A stretch of 64,000 nt of DNA from Streptomyces sp. LUP47B (GTDB taxonomy: Bacteria > Actinomycetota > Actinomycetes > Streptomycetales > Streptomycetaceae): positions 248,512 through 312,511 of the forward strand of contig NZ_MJAH01000013.1 in the NCBI RefSeq assembly GCF_001746295.1, in the 5' to 3' direction. The number at the start of each line of letters is the position of its first letter. Within the stretch, counting starts at the first letter, position 1. The notes below the pieces were generated by a model that worked only from the letters and a program-made list of their open reading frames with translations, was not told the origin of the DNA and made no database searches. Below, in pieces: positions 1 to 8,390 of this stretch. The position numbers and the translations under genes were made by a program.

Positions 1-1
1 G

Positions 2-118
2 GCGGCGACGGGCGCGGACGACCACGCGGCGCTGAAGGCACTGGGCCTGGTGGCGGGAACGGCGGTGCTGCTGGGCGGGGCGGTCTTCACCTTCATGCCT
101 GGAAGGCGGACCAGGTGA
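2..118 (+). CDS. C-terminal end of a membrane protein (partial)
   Basis: The open frame enters from the left edge and ends at TGA 116-118, giving 38 visible residues. The tail reads as one hydrophobic segment (LGLVAGTAVLLGGAVFTF) followed by a short basic end (PGRRTR), which is typical of the last transmembrane helix and cytoplasmic tail of a transporter or other multi-pass protein. Too little is present to name a family. It converges on the peptide transporter, and a strong hairpin lies between the two genes. Confidence 0.5.
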   Translation, partial: AATGADDHAALKALGLVAGTAVLLGGAVFTFMPGRRTR

Positions 119-126
119 CGCGGTTC

Positions 127-147
127 AGGGGCGCGGGGAACCGCGCA
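127..147. repeat. Streptomycete intergenic repeat GGGGCGCGGGGAACcGCGC, copy 1
   Basis: The run AGGGGCGCGGGGAACCGCGC matches two other intergenic sites in this window, at 4091-4111 (inverted) and 10992-11011. I recognise this word as a very common intergenic sequence in Streptomyces genomes. Its function is unknown to me. It lies directly after the stop of the upstream gene. Confidence 0.6.
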
Positions 148-160
148 CAGCGGTGAAACC

Positions 161-202
161 GACGGGGCCGCCGGAACCCACCCGGATTCCGACGGCCCCG
201 TC
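161..202. terminator. Bidirectional hairpin terminator between convergent genes
   Basis: A long inverted repeat has arms 161-179 and 184-202 (GACGGGGCCG paired with CGGCCCCGTC, extended by CGGAA/TTCCG) and a very short loop. It lies between the convergent partial gene and the POT transporter, so it can terminate both. There is no strong T-tract, as is usual for streptomycete terminators. Confidence 0.8.
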
Positions 203-216
203 ACTTCGGTACGGCC

Positions 217-1761
217 CTAGCGCACATCCCCCATGAGGGACTTGACCTTCCGCCGGTACATCCACACCGCGAACCCGGCGAGAGCCGCAAGCGCCGCCTC
301 CCCGAACACCGCGGGCGTCCCGCTGAGGTCGACCCCGGCGATCGCGGGGTTGGACAGCAGGCCGGTGATCGAGTCGCCCGCGGTGACCGCGAGGAACCAG
401 ACACCCATCATCTGCGAGGCATACTTCGCGGGAGCCATCTTCGTCGTCACCGACAGGCCGACCGGCGAGAGGCACAGCTCACCCACGGTCTGGATGAAGT
501 AGATGCCCACGAGCCACATCGGGCTGACCACGGTGCCGTTCGCCGCCATGGCGATCGGGACCAGGAAGAAGAAGAACGAGACACCGACCAGGACCAGGCC
601 CATCGCGAACTTCACGATGGTGCCGGGCTCCTTGCCCTTGCGGTTCAGCCACACCCACAGCCAGGCGAAGACCGGGGCCAGCGCCATGATGAACAGCGGG
701 TTCAGCGACTGGTACCAGGAGGTCGGGAAGTCGAAGCCGAGCAGGGAGCCGGCCGTCTTCTGGTCGTTCGAGCCGAACGCCTGGACCGTGGACGCGCCCT
801 GGTCGTAGATCATCCAGAACACGGCGGCCGCGACGAAGAACCAGATGTAGCCGGACATCTTCGACTGCTCGGTGGCCGTCAGCTCCTTGTCCCGCTTGAT
901 GCGCAGCAGCACACCTGCCGGGACGACCAGACCGATGACGGTGAGCGGGATCATCGCCCAGTTCAGCGTGAAGTGGCCGGTGAGGCCGACGACGCCGTAG
1001 AAGACGGTCGCGGCGATCACCCAGAACAGGCCCTTGCGCAGCCAGGCCGCGCGCTCCTCGGCCGCCAGCGGCTTGGGGACGACGTTGCTGACCGGGCTCA
1101 GGTTGCGGGTGCCGAGCAGGAACGCGGCCAGACCGATCGCCATGCCGACCGCGGCCATGCCGAAGCCGAGGTGCCAGCTGACCTCCTGGCCGACGGTGCC
1201 GATCGCCAGCGGGGCGAAGAAGGCGCCCGCGTTGATGCCCATGTAGAAGATCGTGAAGCCGCCGTCGCGGCGCGGGTCGTCCGGGCCGTCGTACAGGTGG
1301 CCCACCATCGTGGAGATGTTGGCCTTGAGCAGCCCGGAACCGGCCGCTACGAGCGCGAGGCCGGCGAAGAACGGCGCCTGGCCGGCGGGCAGCGCCAGCA
1401 CCAGGTGGCCGCACATGATCGTGACGGCCGCGATGGCCACGGTCTTGCGCGGGCCCCAGACGCGGTCGCCGAGCCAGCCGCCGGGCATGGCGAGCAGATA
1501 GACCATCGCCGAGTAGACGGAGACGATCACGGTGGTGGTCGCCAGGTCCATCGCGAGGCCGCCGCCCATGCTGCCCTTGCCGGCGTCGGGGCCGCCGGAG
1601 AGCAGATAGACGGTGAGCAGGGCCTTCATGCCGTAGTAGGAGAACCTCTCCCACATCTCGGTCATGAAGAGTGTGGCCAGTCCGCGGGGGTGGCCGAAGA
1701 AGGCTTTGTCGGAACCGGGGGTGCCCGGAGTCACCGAGTCCTTCGTCAGGCTGGACGCCAT
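217..1761 (-). CDS. POT/PTR-family proton-dependent oligopeptide transporter
   Basis: This 514-residue multi-pass membrane protein imports di- and tripeptides with protons. The POT signature ExxER is visible as E35-M-W-E38-R39-F-SYYGM at the end of the N-terminal region, and the rest is strongly hydrophobic over the full length expected for bacterial POT carriers (12-14 helices). The first 22 or so residues (MASSLTKDSVTPGTPGSDKA) are hydrophilic and cytosolic. The ATG at 1761 is chosen because AAGGA lies just upstream; an in-frame upstream start at 1794 has no such support. It is transcribed alone, divergently from the two-component system. Substrate range cannot be read from the sequence. 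Confidence 0.9.
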   Translation of the reverse strand: MASSLTKDSVTPGTPGSDKAFFGHPRGLATLFMTEMWERFSYYGMKALLTVYLLSGGPDAGKGSMGGGLAMDLATTTVIVSVYSAMVYLLAMPGGWLGDRVWGPRKTVAIAAVTIMCGHLVLALPAGQAPFFAGLALVAAGSGLLKANISTMVGHLYDGPDDPRRDGGFTIFYMGINAGAFFAPLAIGTVGQEVSWHLGFGMAAVGMAIGLAAFLLGTRNLSPVSNVVPKPLAAEERAAWLRKGLFWVIAATVFYGVVGLTGHFTLNWAMIPLTVIGLVVPAGVLLRIKRDKELTATEQSKMSGYIWFFVAAAVFWMIYDQGASTVQAFGSNDQKTAGSLLGFDFPTSWYQSLNPLFIMALAPVFAWLWVWLNRKGKEPGTIVKFAMGLVLVGVSFFFFLVPIAMAANGTVVSPMWLVGIYFIQTVGELCLSPVGLSVTTKMAPAKYASQMMGVWFLAVTAGDSITGLLSNPAIAGVDLSGTPAVFGEAALAALAGFAVWMYRRKVKSLMGDVR

Positions 1762-1862
1762 GGTCGTTCCTTGCTGGTGGGGGTTACCGCACACAAAAGA
1801 GACCTTCAGCGACAGATACGCGCCAAAGGCCCCGACGATGCGACAGGCATTGATTCACCATA

Positions 1863-1963
1863 CGGCAGGATACTGCCGGAAATGGAAGGACTTGAGACGT
1901 GAATCACAGGTGGCCGAGGAACCGTACACCCTGTTTCTAAGGTCTTTACGGGGTAGACACCCC
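1863..1963. promoter_or_regulatory. Divergent promoter region with two short palindromes
   Basis: The 296 bp between the peptide transporter and the response regulator hold two perfect small inverted repeats: CGGCAG-gata-CTGCCG at 1863-1878 and GGGGT-agac-ACCCC at 1950-1963. Either could be an operator for the divergent pair. The stretch is AT-richer than its surroundings, as expected of a promoter region. No assignment to a regulator is possible. Confidence 0.35.
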
Positions 1964-2045
1964 ACACTCACAGGTTCACACCACATCCATAAAAGGTAAG
2001 AACCACTGGGTCGCGATCACACCACAGCATCTTTCAAGAGCGGTC

Positions 2046-2051
2046 TACCAT
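2046..2051 (+). promoter_or_regulatory. Candidate -10 element, possibly a leaderless start for the response regulator
   Basis: TACCAT fits the streptomycete -10 consensus TANNNT and ends six bases before the ATG at 2058. No Shine-Dalgarno sequence is visible in that gap. This spacing is what leaderless mRNAs show, with transcription starting at the initiation codon. No convincing -35 is seen. Confidence 0.35.
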
Positions 2052-2057
2052 CAGCTC

Positions 2058-2735
2058 ATGACCCGTGTACTGCTCGCCGAGGACGATGCGTCCATTTCGG
2101 AGCCGCTGGCCCGCGCCCTGCGCCGGGAAGGGTACGAGGTCGAGGTGCGTGAGGACGGCCCCACCGCACTCGACGCCGGAATGCAGGGCGGCATCGACCT
2201 GGTCGTCCTCGACCTGGGTCTGCCCGGCATGGACGGCCTCGAGGTGGCCCGCCGACTGCGCGCCGAAGGCCACGCCGTACCGATCCTCATCCTGACCGCA
2301 CGCGCCGACGAGGTGGACACCGTCGTCGGTCTCGACGCGGGTGCCGACGACTACGTGACCAAGCCCTTCCGGCTCGCCGAGCTGCTCGCCCGGGTCCGGG
2401 CCCTGCTGCGACGCGGGGCGTCCGAGCCGGCCCAGCCGCCGGCCACCCACGGGGTGCGCATCGACGTCGAGTCGCACCGGGCGTGGATGGGCGACGAGGA
2501 ACTCCAGCTCACCGCGAAGGAGTTCGACCTGCTGCGGGTGCTGGTGCGGGACGCGGGGCGGGTGGTGACCCGGGACCAGCTGATGCGCGAGGTCTGGGAC
2601 ACCACATGGTGGTCGTCGACCAAGACGCTCGACATGCACATCTCGTGGCTCCGCAAGAAGCTCGGCGACGACGCGGCCAACCCGCGGTACATCGCGACGG
2701 TACGAGGAGTGGGCTTCCGCTTCGAGAAGAGCTGA
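2058..2735 (+). CDS. OmpR/PhoB-family response regulator
   Basis: This 225-residue DNA-binding response regulator has a receiver domain at residues 1-115 with the acidic pair D9-D10, phospho-acceptor D52 (LVVLDLGLPGMDG), T80 and K102 (TKPF). A winged-helix effector follows at about 130-222, with the typical end YIATVRGVGFRFE. All residues needed for phosphorylation are present. The partner kinase follows after 29 bp and is surely cotranscribed. The signal and regulon are unknown; the divergent peptide transporter is one obvious but untested target. Confidence 0.93.
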   Translation: MTRVLLAEDDASISEPLARALRREGYEVEVREDGPTALDAGMQGGIDLVVLDLGLPGMDGLEVARRLRAEGHAVPILILTARADEVDTVVGLDAGADDYVTKPFRLAELLARVRALLRRGASEPAQPPATHGVRIDVESHRAWMGDEELQLTAKEFDLLRVLVRDAGRVVTRDQLMREVWDTTWWSSTKTLDMHISWLRKKLGDDAANPRYIATVRGVGFRFEKS

Positions 2736-2764
2736 ATCCCCGGGTATCGGCTAGGTAAGAGGAC

Positions 2765-4039
2765 ATGCGCCGTCGACTGATCCAGTCCACGCTCGCCGTG
2801 GTGCTCGTGGTGATCGCCGTCTTCGGCGTCTCGCTCGTCATCGTCGAGACCCGCACCATCAGCAACAGCGCCCAGGAGCGGGTCGACTCCGAGGCGATCC
2901 GGCTGGCCGGGATCGTGGACAGCCGACTGTTCGCCGCGGAGGACGTGAACGCGGAGATCCTGCGCGACCAGGTCGCGCAGGAACGCTACGCCATGATCCG
3001 GATCCCCGGAAAGCCACCGATCGAGGTCGGTTCCAGGCCGGTCGGCCAGGTCATCAGCTCCACGGAGAAGGGCGAGGAGGGCGAGACGGTCACCGTGCAG
3101 GAGCCGCGCTCCTCGGTGACCCGGGAGGTCGGCCGCACACTGCTGATCATCGGTCTGGTGGCCCTGCTCGCGGTGGTCGCCGCGGTGCTGCTCGCGATCC
3201 GCCAGGCCAACAAACTCGCCTCGCCGCTGACCGACCTCGCCGAGACCGCGGAACGGCTCGGCTCGGGCGACCCACGGCCCCGGCACAAGCGGTACGGCGT
3301 CCCCGAGCTGGACCGGGTCGCCGATGTGCTGGACTCCTCCGCCGAGCGCATCGCGCGCATGCTGACGGCGGAGCGGCGCCTGGCAGCCGACGCCTCCCAC
3401 CAGCTCCGTACGCCGCTGACCGCGCTCTCGATGCGCCTCGAGGAGATCACCCTCACCGACGACCCGGACACGGTGAAGGAGGAGGCGAACGTCGCGCTGA
3501 CCCAGGTGGAGCGGCTGACGGACGTGGTCGAACGGCTGCTGACCAACTCCCGCGACCCCCGGGCCGGCAACGCCGTCACCTTCGACCTCGACGAGGTCAT
3601 CCAGCAGCAGCTCGCGGAGTGGCGGCCCGCGTACCGCAGTGCGGGCCGGGCGATCGTCAGCTCGGGCAAACGGCACCTCACCGCCGTCGGCACACCCGGT
3701 GCCGTGGCCCAGGTCCTGGCCGCGCTGATCGAGAACTCCCTCATGCACGGCGGCGGCACGGTGGCGCTGCGCACCCGCGTCACCGGCAACCAGGCCGTCA
3801 TCGAGGTCACCGACGAGGGCCCCGGCGTCCCCGCCGACCTCGGCGCGCGGATCTTCGAGCGCACCATCAGCGGCCGCAACTCCACCGGAATCGGCCTCGC
3901 GGTCGCCCGCGACCTGGCGGAGGCCGACGGCGGCCGCCTGGAAATGCTCCAGGCCCAGCCCCCGGTCTTCGGCCTGTTCCTCTCCCGCACCCCGCTCAAG
4001 TCGGCCGCGCTGGACGACGACGAGCCGATGGTGCGGTGA
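2765..4039 (+). CDS. Membrane sensor histidine kinase
   Basis: This 424-residue kinase partners the preceding response regulator. A first membrane helix spans about 5-27, an extracytoplasmic sensor of about 95 residues follows, and a second helix spans about 123-146. Then come HAMP (about 147-200) and the H-box ADASHQLRTPL with phospho-acceptor H212. ATP-binding motifs follow: N-box IENSLMHGGG, G1 VTDEGPGVP, and G2 STGIGLAVARDLAEADGG. The G1-G2 lid is short. RBS TAAGAGGAC precedes ATG 2765. The sensor domain has no recognisable fold by eye, so the stimulus cannot be guessed. Confidence 0.93.
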   Translation: MRRRLIQSTLAVVLVVIAVFGVSLVIVETRTISNSAQERVDSEAIRLAGIVDSRLFAAEDVNAEILRDQVAQERYAMIRIPGKPPIEVGSRPVGQVISSTEKGEEGETVTVQEPRSSVTREVGRTLLIIGLVALLAVVAAVLLAIRQANKLASPLTDLAETAERLGSGDPRPRHKRYGVPELDRVADVLDSSAERIARMLTAERRLAADASHQLRTPLTALSMRLEEITLTDDPDTVKEEANVALTQVERLTDVVERLLTNSRDPRAGNAVTFDLDEVIQQQLAEWRPAYRSAGRAIVSSGKRHLTAVGTPGAVAQVLAALIENSLMHGGGTVALRTRVTGNQAVIEVTDEGPGVPADLGARIFERTISGRNSTGIGLAVARDLAEADGGRLEMLQAQPPVFGLFLSRTPLKSAALDDDEPMVR

Positions 4040-4383
4040 GCCTCCGGCGGTTGGGCGGTGTTTGTCTGCGGGTTTGGGGGCGGGCGTTTTTGCGCAGTTC
4101 CCCGCGCCCCTGGGTGCCTGCGGCGGCCTGTTTCGGTCCGGTGGGGGCGGGTGTAGCGCGTGCGGTCTGGTGGGTGGGTCGGGGCCGGGGTGGGGGGTGT
4201 CCGTCCTCGGTCCGGCGGCTCGGCTGCTTTGGCGGTGCTCGGTGACGGACGCCGGCCGCTGCGGGCGGACACCCCCCACCCCGTCCCCTTCCCGCCGTAC
4301 GCGGCCAACCGCCTGTCCTGGCGCACGGGGCGCTGTGCCGGGTGGGCGCGTCTCACTCCGTGTCGCCGAGGTGGAGCGGACTG
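4040..4383. other. 344-bp intergenic region without a gene
   Basis: This stretch lies between the convergent histidine kinase and gtrA-like gene and is very G-rich on the + strand. I see no convincing coding frame. It contains one copy of the streptomycete repeat (4091-4111) and otherwise low-complexity GGGTGGG-type sequence. No clean long hairpin was found. Confidence 0.6.
4091..4111. repeat. Streptomycete intergenic repeat, copy 2 (inverted)
   Basis: TGCGCAGTTCCCCGCGCCCC is the reverse complement of the word seen at 10992-11011 and, with one change, at 127-147. It lies just after the histidine kinase stop. Confidence 0.65.
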
Positions 4384-4902
4384 TCAGAGCACCCGCTGCT
4401 CGGGGCGGGACGGCTTCCTGGTCGCCGTCTGCTCCGCCTCCTCCAGGAAGGACTCCGCGCTCGCAACCGCCTCGCGGGCGGGGAGGGTCTTGAAGACCCA
4501 GCTGCGGTAGGACCAGAAGCGGAAGAGGGTGGCGATGCCGATGCCGAGGAACTTGAAGATGTTGCTCTGCAGGGGGCTGTCCCAGCCGAAGGTGTAGGTC
4601 GCGGCGTACAGGATGCCGTTCTCGATGACCAGGCCGACCACGCTGAACAGCAGGAACAGCGTCAGTTCCTTCGTACGGCCGCTCTTGTCGCGGTCACGGT
4701 ACGTGAAGTACCGGAACCCTATGTAGTTGAAGATGATCGCCACGACCGTGGCGACGACGCTTGCCCGGACCACCGGAAGCTCGGTGACCTGCCGCACGAG
4801 GTTGAACACGACGAGGTTGACGAGGAGGCCCGCTCCGCCCACCGCACCGAATTTGGCGGCCTCGCGAACGATCCTTCGCAACCCTGAGGAACCATGTCCC
4901 AT
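4384..4902 (-). CDS. GtrA-family membrane protein
   Basis: This 172-residue protein has four predicted membrane helices, at about 15-36, 44-66, 79-102 and 118-136. The spacing and motifs match the GtrA family (KFGAVGGAGLLVNLVVFNLV; NYIGFRYFTY; RFWSYRSWVF). GtrA proteins are thought to flip or help transfer lipid-linked sugars for cell-surface polysaccharides. In actinobacteria this gene commonly sits beside purK/purE, as here, where it is divergent from purK. The C-terminal 30 residues are charged and cytosolic. Role in this organism is inferred from family and neighbourhood only. Confidence 0.85.
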   Translation of the reverse strand: MGHGSSGLRRIVREAAKFGAVGGAGLLVNLVVFNLVRQVTELPVVRASVVATVVAIIFNYIGFRYFTYRDRDKSGRTKELTLFLLFSVVGLVIENGILYAATYTFGWDSPLQSNIFKFLGIGIATLFRFWSYRSWVFKTLPAREAVASAESFLEEAEQTATRKPSRPEQRVL

Positions 4903-5055
4903 GGTCGTACAGGCCCCCAGTCGATTGGTTTCGTCAACTCAACCATGCTAACCACCCCTCTGGCCCATTGCCTGTGGACGAACTCACACACAGGGAAACA
5001 AGCTGGTAAGAGGACCGGAAAGAGGCGCTGAATCCGGCCGCCGTGGCGTGACCGA

Positions 5056-5061
5056 TACCCT
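5056..5061 (+). promoter_or_regulatory. Candidate -10 element of purK (leaderless)
   Basis: TACCCT (TANNNT class) ends six bases before the GTG at 5068, and no Shine-Dalgarno is present. This suggests a leaderless purK transcript. No clear -35 is visible. Confidence 0.35.
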
Positions 5062-5067
5062 GGGGTC

Positions 5068-6207
5068 GTGACGTTCCCCGTAGTCGGCATGGTCGGCGGA
5101 GGCCAGCTCGCCCGTATGACACACGAGGCAGGCATCCCGCTCGGCATCAGGTTCAAGCTCCTCAGCGACACCCCGCAGGATTCCGCGGCGCAGGTGGTGA
5201 GCGACGTCGTCATCGGCGACTATCGCGACCTCGACACGCTGCGCGACTTCGCGCGCGGGTGCGACGTGATCACCTTCGATCACGAACACGTACCCACCGA
5301 GCACCTCAGGGCCCTGGAGGCGGACGGCATCCCCGTGCGCCCCGGCCCCGACGCGCTCGTGCACGCCCAGGACAAGGGCGTGATGCGCGCGCGGCTCGAC
5401 GCGATCGGCGTCCCGTGCCCCAGGCACCGCATCGTCAGCGATCCGCAGGACGTGGCCGCCTTCGCGGCGGAGGGCGACGGCTTCCCCGTCGTCCTCAAGA
5501 CCGTCCGCGGCGGCTACGACGGCAAGGGCGTGTGGGTCGTCGACTCCGTCGAGGAGGCCACGGACCCCTTCCGGGCCGGTGTCCCCGTCCTCGCCGAGGA
5601 GAAGGTCGACTACGTCCGCGAGCTCGCCGCCAACGTCGTACGGTCGCCGCACGGCCAGGCCGTCGCCTACCCGGTCGTCGAGTCCCAGCAGGTGAACGGC
5701 GTCTGCGACACCGTGATCGCCCCCGCGCCCGGCCTCGACGAGGCGCTCGCCCTCAAGGCCGAGCAGCTGGCCCTGTCCATCGCCAAGGAACTGGACGTCG
5801 TCGGCCACCTCGCCGTCGAGCTCTTCCAGACCCGCGACGGCCGCATCCTCGTCAACGAACTGGCGATGCGCCCGCACAACTCCGGCCACTGGTCGATGGA
5901 CGGCGCGATCACCTCCCAGTTCGCCAACCACGTCCGGGCCGTCCTCGACCTCCCGCTCGGCGACCCGCGCCCCCGCGCCAAGTGGACCGTCATGGTCAAC
6001 GTCCTCGGCGGCGACTTCCCCGACATGTACTCCGCGTACCTGCACTGCATGGCCCGCGACCCCAAGCTGAAGATCCACATGTACGGCAAGGACGTGAAGC
6101 CCGGCCGCAAGGTCGGCCATGTCAACACCTACGGCGACGACCTGGACGACGTTCTCGAACGCGCACGTCACGCTGCCGGCTACCTGAGAGGCACGATCAC
6201 CGAATGA
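5068..6207 (+). CDS. purK: N5-carboxyaminoimidazole ribonucleotide synthase (PurK)
   Basis: This 379-residue ATP-grasp enzyme of purine synthesis converts AIR, ATP and bicarbonate to N5-CAIR. The N-terminal nucleotide-binding motif VVGMVGGGQLARM is at the start. The ATP-grasp region (VVLKTVRGGYDGKGVWVV, about 147-165) and the catalytic segment ELAMRPHNSGHWSMDG are intact. GTG 5068 fits the family N-terminus. Its stop overlaps the purE start (ATGA), so the two are translationally coupled. The product is unstable and is handed to PurE. Confidence 0.96.
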   Translation: MTFPVVGMVGGGQLARMTHEAGIPLGIRFKLLSDTPQDSAAQVVSDVVIGDYRDLDTLRDFARGCDVITFDHEHVPTEHLRALEADGIPVRPGPDALVHAQDKGVMRARLDAIGVPCPRHRIVSDPQDVAAFAAEGDGFPVVLKTVRGGYDGKGVWVVDSVEEATDPFRAGVPVLAEEKVDYVRELAANVVRSPHGQAVAYPVVESQQVNGVCDTVIAPAPGLDEALALKAEQLALSIAKELDVVGHLAVELFQTRDGRILVNELAMRPHNSGHWSMDGAITSQFANHVRAVLDLPLGDPRPRAKWTVMVNVLGGDFPDMYSAYLHCMARDPKLKIHMYGKDVKPGRKVGHVNTYGDDLDDVLERARHAAGYLRGTITE

Positions 6208-6725
6208 GCCCCGTTGTTGGCATCGTCATGGGTTCGGACAGCGACTGGCCCGTCATGGAGGCCGCCGCTCAGGCCCTCGACGAGTTCGAGATCGAGTACG
6301 AGGTCGACGTCGTCTCCGCGCACCGCATGCCGCGCGAGATGATCACGTACGGCGAGCAGGCGGCCGAGCGGGGTCTGAAGGTGATCATCGCGGGGGCCGG
6401 CGGCGCCGCCCACCTCCCGGGCATGCTCGCTTCCGTGACCCCCCTCCCGGTCATCGGCGTCCCGGTCCCGCTGAAGTACCTCGACGGCATGGACTCGCTG
6501 CTCTCCATCGTGCAGATGCCGGCCGGTGTCCCCGTCGCGACCGTCTCCGTCGCCGGCGCCCGCAACGCCGGCCTGCTCGCGGCCCGCATCCTCGCCGCCC
6601 ACGACGAGGAACTCCTCGGCCGGATGCGGGAGTTCCAGCAGGAGCTCAACGACCAGGCCACCGAGAAGGGCAAGCGCCTGCGGTCCAAGGTCGAGGGTCC
6701 CAGCGGTTTCGGTTTCGGCAAGTGA
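6204..6725 (+). CDS. purE: N5-CAIR mutase (PurE, class I)
   Basis: This 173-residue enzyme converts N5-CAIR to CAIR in purine synthesis. The class I signature GSDSDWPVM near the N-terminus and the conserved SAHRMP and AGAGGAAHLPGM loops are all present. The ATG overlaps the purK TGA. Class I PurE fits the presence of purK upstream. The C-terminus runs into the start of the dipeptidase by a GTGA overlap, so purK, purE and the dipeptidase form one coupled unit. Confidence 0.96.
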   Translation: MSPVVGIVMGSDSDWPVMEAAAQALDEFEIEYEVDVVSAHRMPREMITYGEQAAERGLKVIIAGAGGAAHLPGMLASVTPLPVIGVPVPLKYLDGMDSLLSIVQMPAGVPVATVSVAGARNAGLLAARILAAHDEELLGRMREFQQELNDQATEKGKRLRSKVEGPSGFGFGK

Positions 6726-7909
6726 CGGCCGTGGGACCGCTGGAGACGGCCCGGGAACTGCTGCGCGAGGCCCCGGTCGTCGACGGCCACAACGACCTCC
6801 CGTGGGCGCTGCGCGAACAGGTCCGCTACGACCTCGACGCGCGGGACATCGCCACGGACCAGTCGGCCCACCTGCACACCGACCTGGCGCGGCTGCGGGC
6901 CGGCGGGGTCGGTGCGCAGTACTGGTCGGTGTACGTCCGCTCGGACCTGCCCGACGCGGTGCCGGCGACGCTGGAACAGATCGACTGCGTAAGGCAGTTG
7001 ATCGCGCGGTACCCGCAGACGCTGGCGCCCGCGCTGACGGCCGCCGACATGGAGGCGGCGCGCTCTCAGGGCCGTATCGCCTCCCTCATGGGCGCCGAAG
7101 GCGGCCACTCCATCGCCAACTCCCTCGCCACACTGCGGGCGTTGTACGCGCTCGGCGTGCGCTACATGACCCTCACCCACAACGACAACGTGGACTGGGC
7201 GGACTCGGCGACCGACGAGCCCGGCGTCGGGGGGCTGTCGGCCTTCGGCCGTGCGGTGGTGCGGGAGATGAACCGCGAGGGCATGCTCGTGGACCTCTCG
7301 CACGTGGCGGCGACGACCATGCGGGACGCGCTGGACGCGAGCGAGGCACCGGTGATCTTCTCGCACTCCTCCTCGCGGGCGGTGTGCGACCACCCGCGCA
7401 ACATCCCGGACGACATCCTGGAGCGCCTCCCGTCCAACGGCGGCATGGCGATGGTGACCTTCGTCCCGAAGTTCGTCCTCCAGGCCGCCGTCGACTGGAC
7501 CGCCGCGGCCGACGAGAACATGCGCGAGCACGGCTTCCACCACCTCGCGACCACCCCGGAGGCGATGAAGGTGCACCGCGCCTTCGAGGAGCGCACCCCG
7601 CGCCCGGTCGCCACGGTCTCGACGGTGGCCGACCACCTGGACCATATGCGCGAGGTGGCCGGCGTGGACCACATCGGCATCGGCGGCGACTACGACGGCA
7701 CGGCGTTCACCCCGGATGGCCTCAGCGACGTCTCCGGCTATCCCAACCTCATCGCCGAACTCCTGGACCGCGGCTGGTCGAAACCCGACCTGGCCAAGCT
7801 GACCTGGCAGAACGCGGTACGGGTGCTGGGCGCGGCGGAGGACGTGGCCCGGGGCCTTCAGGCGACCCGTGCGCCGTCCAACGCGACCATCGAGTCGCTG
7901 GACGGCTGA
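6722..7909 (+). CDS. Membrane-dipeptidase-type metallopeptidase (family M19)
   Basis: This 395-residue zinc dipeptidase of the renal dipeptidase family hydrolyses dipeptides, including D-amino-acid-containing ones in known members. All six metal-ligand positions are visible: H23-x-D25 (DGHNDLPW), the Glu of MGAEGGHS, the His of DLSHVAA, the His of FSHSSSRAVCDHPRN, and the Asp of GIGGDYDG. No signal peptide is seen, so it is likely cytosolic. GTG 6722 overlaps the purE stop. The family fold is complete. An M19 paralogue with no intact metal site lies 0.5 kb downstream. Confidence 0.92.
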   Translation: MTAVGPLETARELLREAPVVDGHNDLPWALREQVRYDLDARDIATDQSAHLHTDLARLRAGGVGAQYWSVYVRSDLPDAVPATLEQIDCVRQLIARYPQTLAPALTAADMEAARSQGRIASLMGAEGGHSIANSLATLRALYALGVRYMTLTHNDNVDWADSATDEPGVGGLSAFGRAVVREMNREGMLVDLSHVAATTMRDALDASEAPVIFSHSSSRAVCDHPRNIPDDILERLPSNGGMAMVTFVPKFVLQAAVDWTAAADENMREHGFHHLATTPEAMKVHRAFEERTPRPVATVSTVADHLDHMREVAGVDHIGIGGDYDGTAFTPDGLSDVSGYPNLIAELLDRGWSKPDLAKLTWQNAVRVLGAAEDVARGLQATRAPSNATIESLDG

Positions 7910-8310
7910 CCGCCGTCGGCCGTCAGGGCGGGGTAGTCGGTGTAGCCGTCCGCCCCGCCCACGTACATCAGGTACCGGTCCCGGACCGGAATGAGGGGCG
8001 CGCCCCGCCGCAGCCGGTCCACCAGGTCCGGGTTGGCGAGGAACGGCCGGCCGAGGGCGACCAGGTCGGCCCCGGCGGCCGGCATGTCCTGGGCCGCCCG
8101 CGTGACGGCCTGGGTGGTGAGGCCGGACAGCACCGGGTTGCCGATCAGGACGCCGGGCCAGTCGGCGCGGATCCCGCGGTACCACCGGGTGCCGGGGTCG
8201 GCGTGCACGAGGTGCAGGTAGGCCAGGTCCAGGCCCTTCAGCCGGGCCGGCAGAGCCGGATAGAGGACCTCGGTGTCGTCCTCCTCGACACCGTTGACCC
8301 CCGAACGCCC
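7858..8310 (-). pseudogene. C-terminal remnant of an Old Yellow Enzyme family oxidoreductase
   Basis: The minus-strand frame encodes the last ~125 residues of an OYE/NemA-type FMN oxidoreductase: GVEEDDTEVLYPALPARL, then AYLHLVHADPG, then the phosphate-binding end ADLVALGRPFLANPDLVDRL and YTDYPAL. The family is normally about 360 residues, so the N-terminal two thirds are absent. The sequence immediately beyond is unrelated, and the next dipeptidase gene begins at 8391. The frame also runs past the usual OYE end and overlaps the 3' end of the upstream dipeptidase by about 50 bp. It is a 5'-truncated relic and not expected to be functional. Confidence 0.8.
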
Positions 8311-8390
8311 TGCCCACCAGGAAGCCGCCCGCGCTCCGTGCGACGGTGGCCGTACGGCGATGAGGAAGATCACGACGTACGGAGCCCGTC

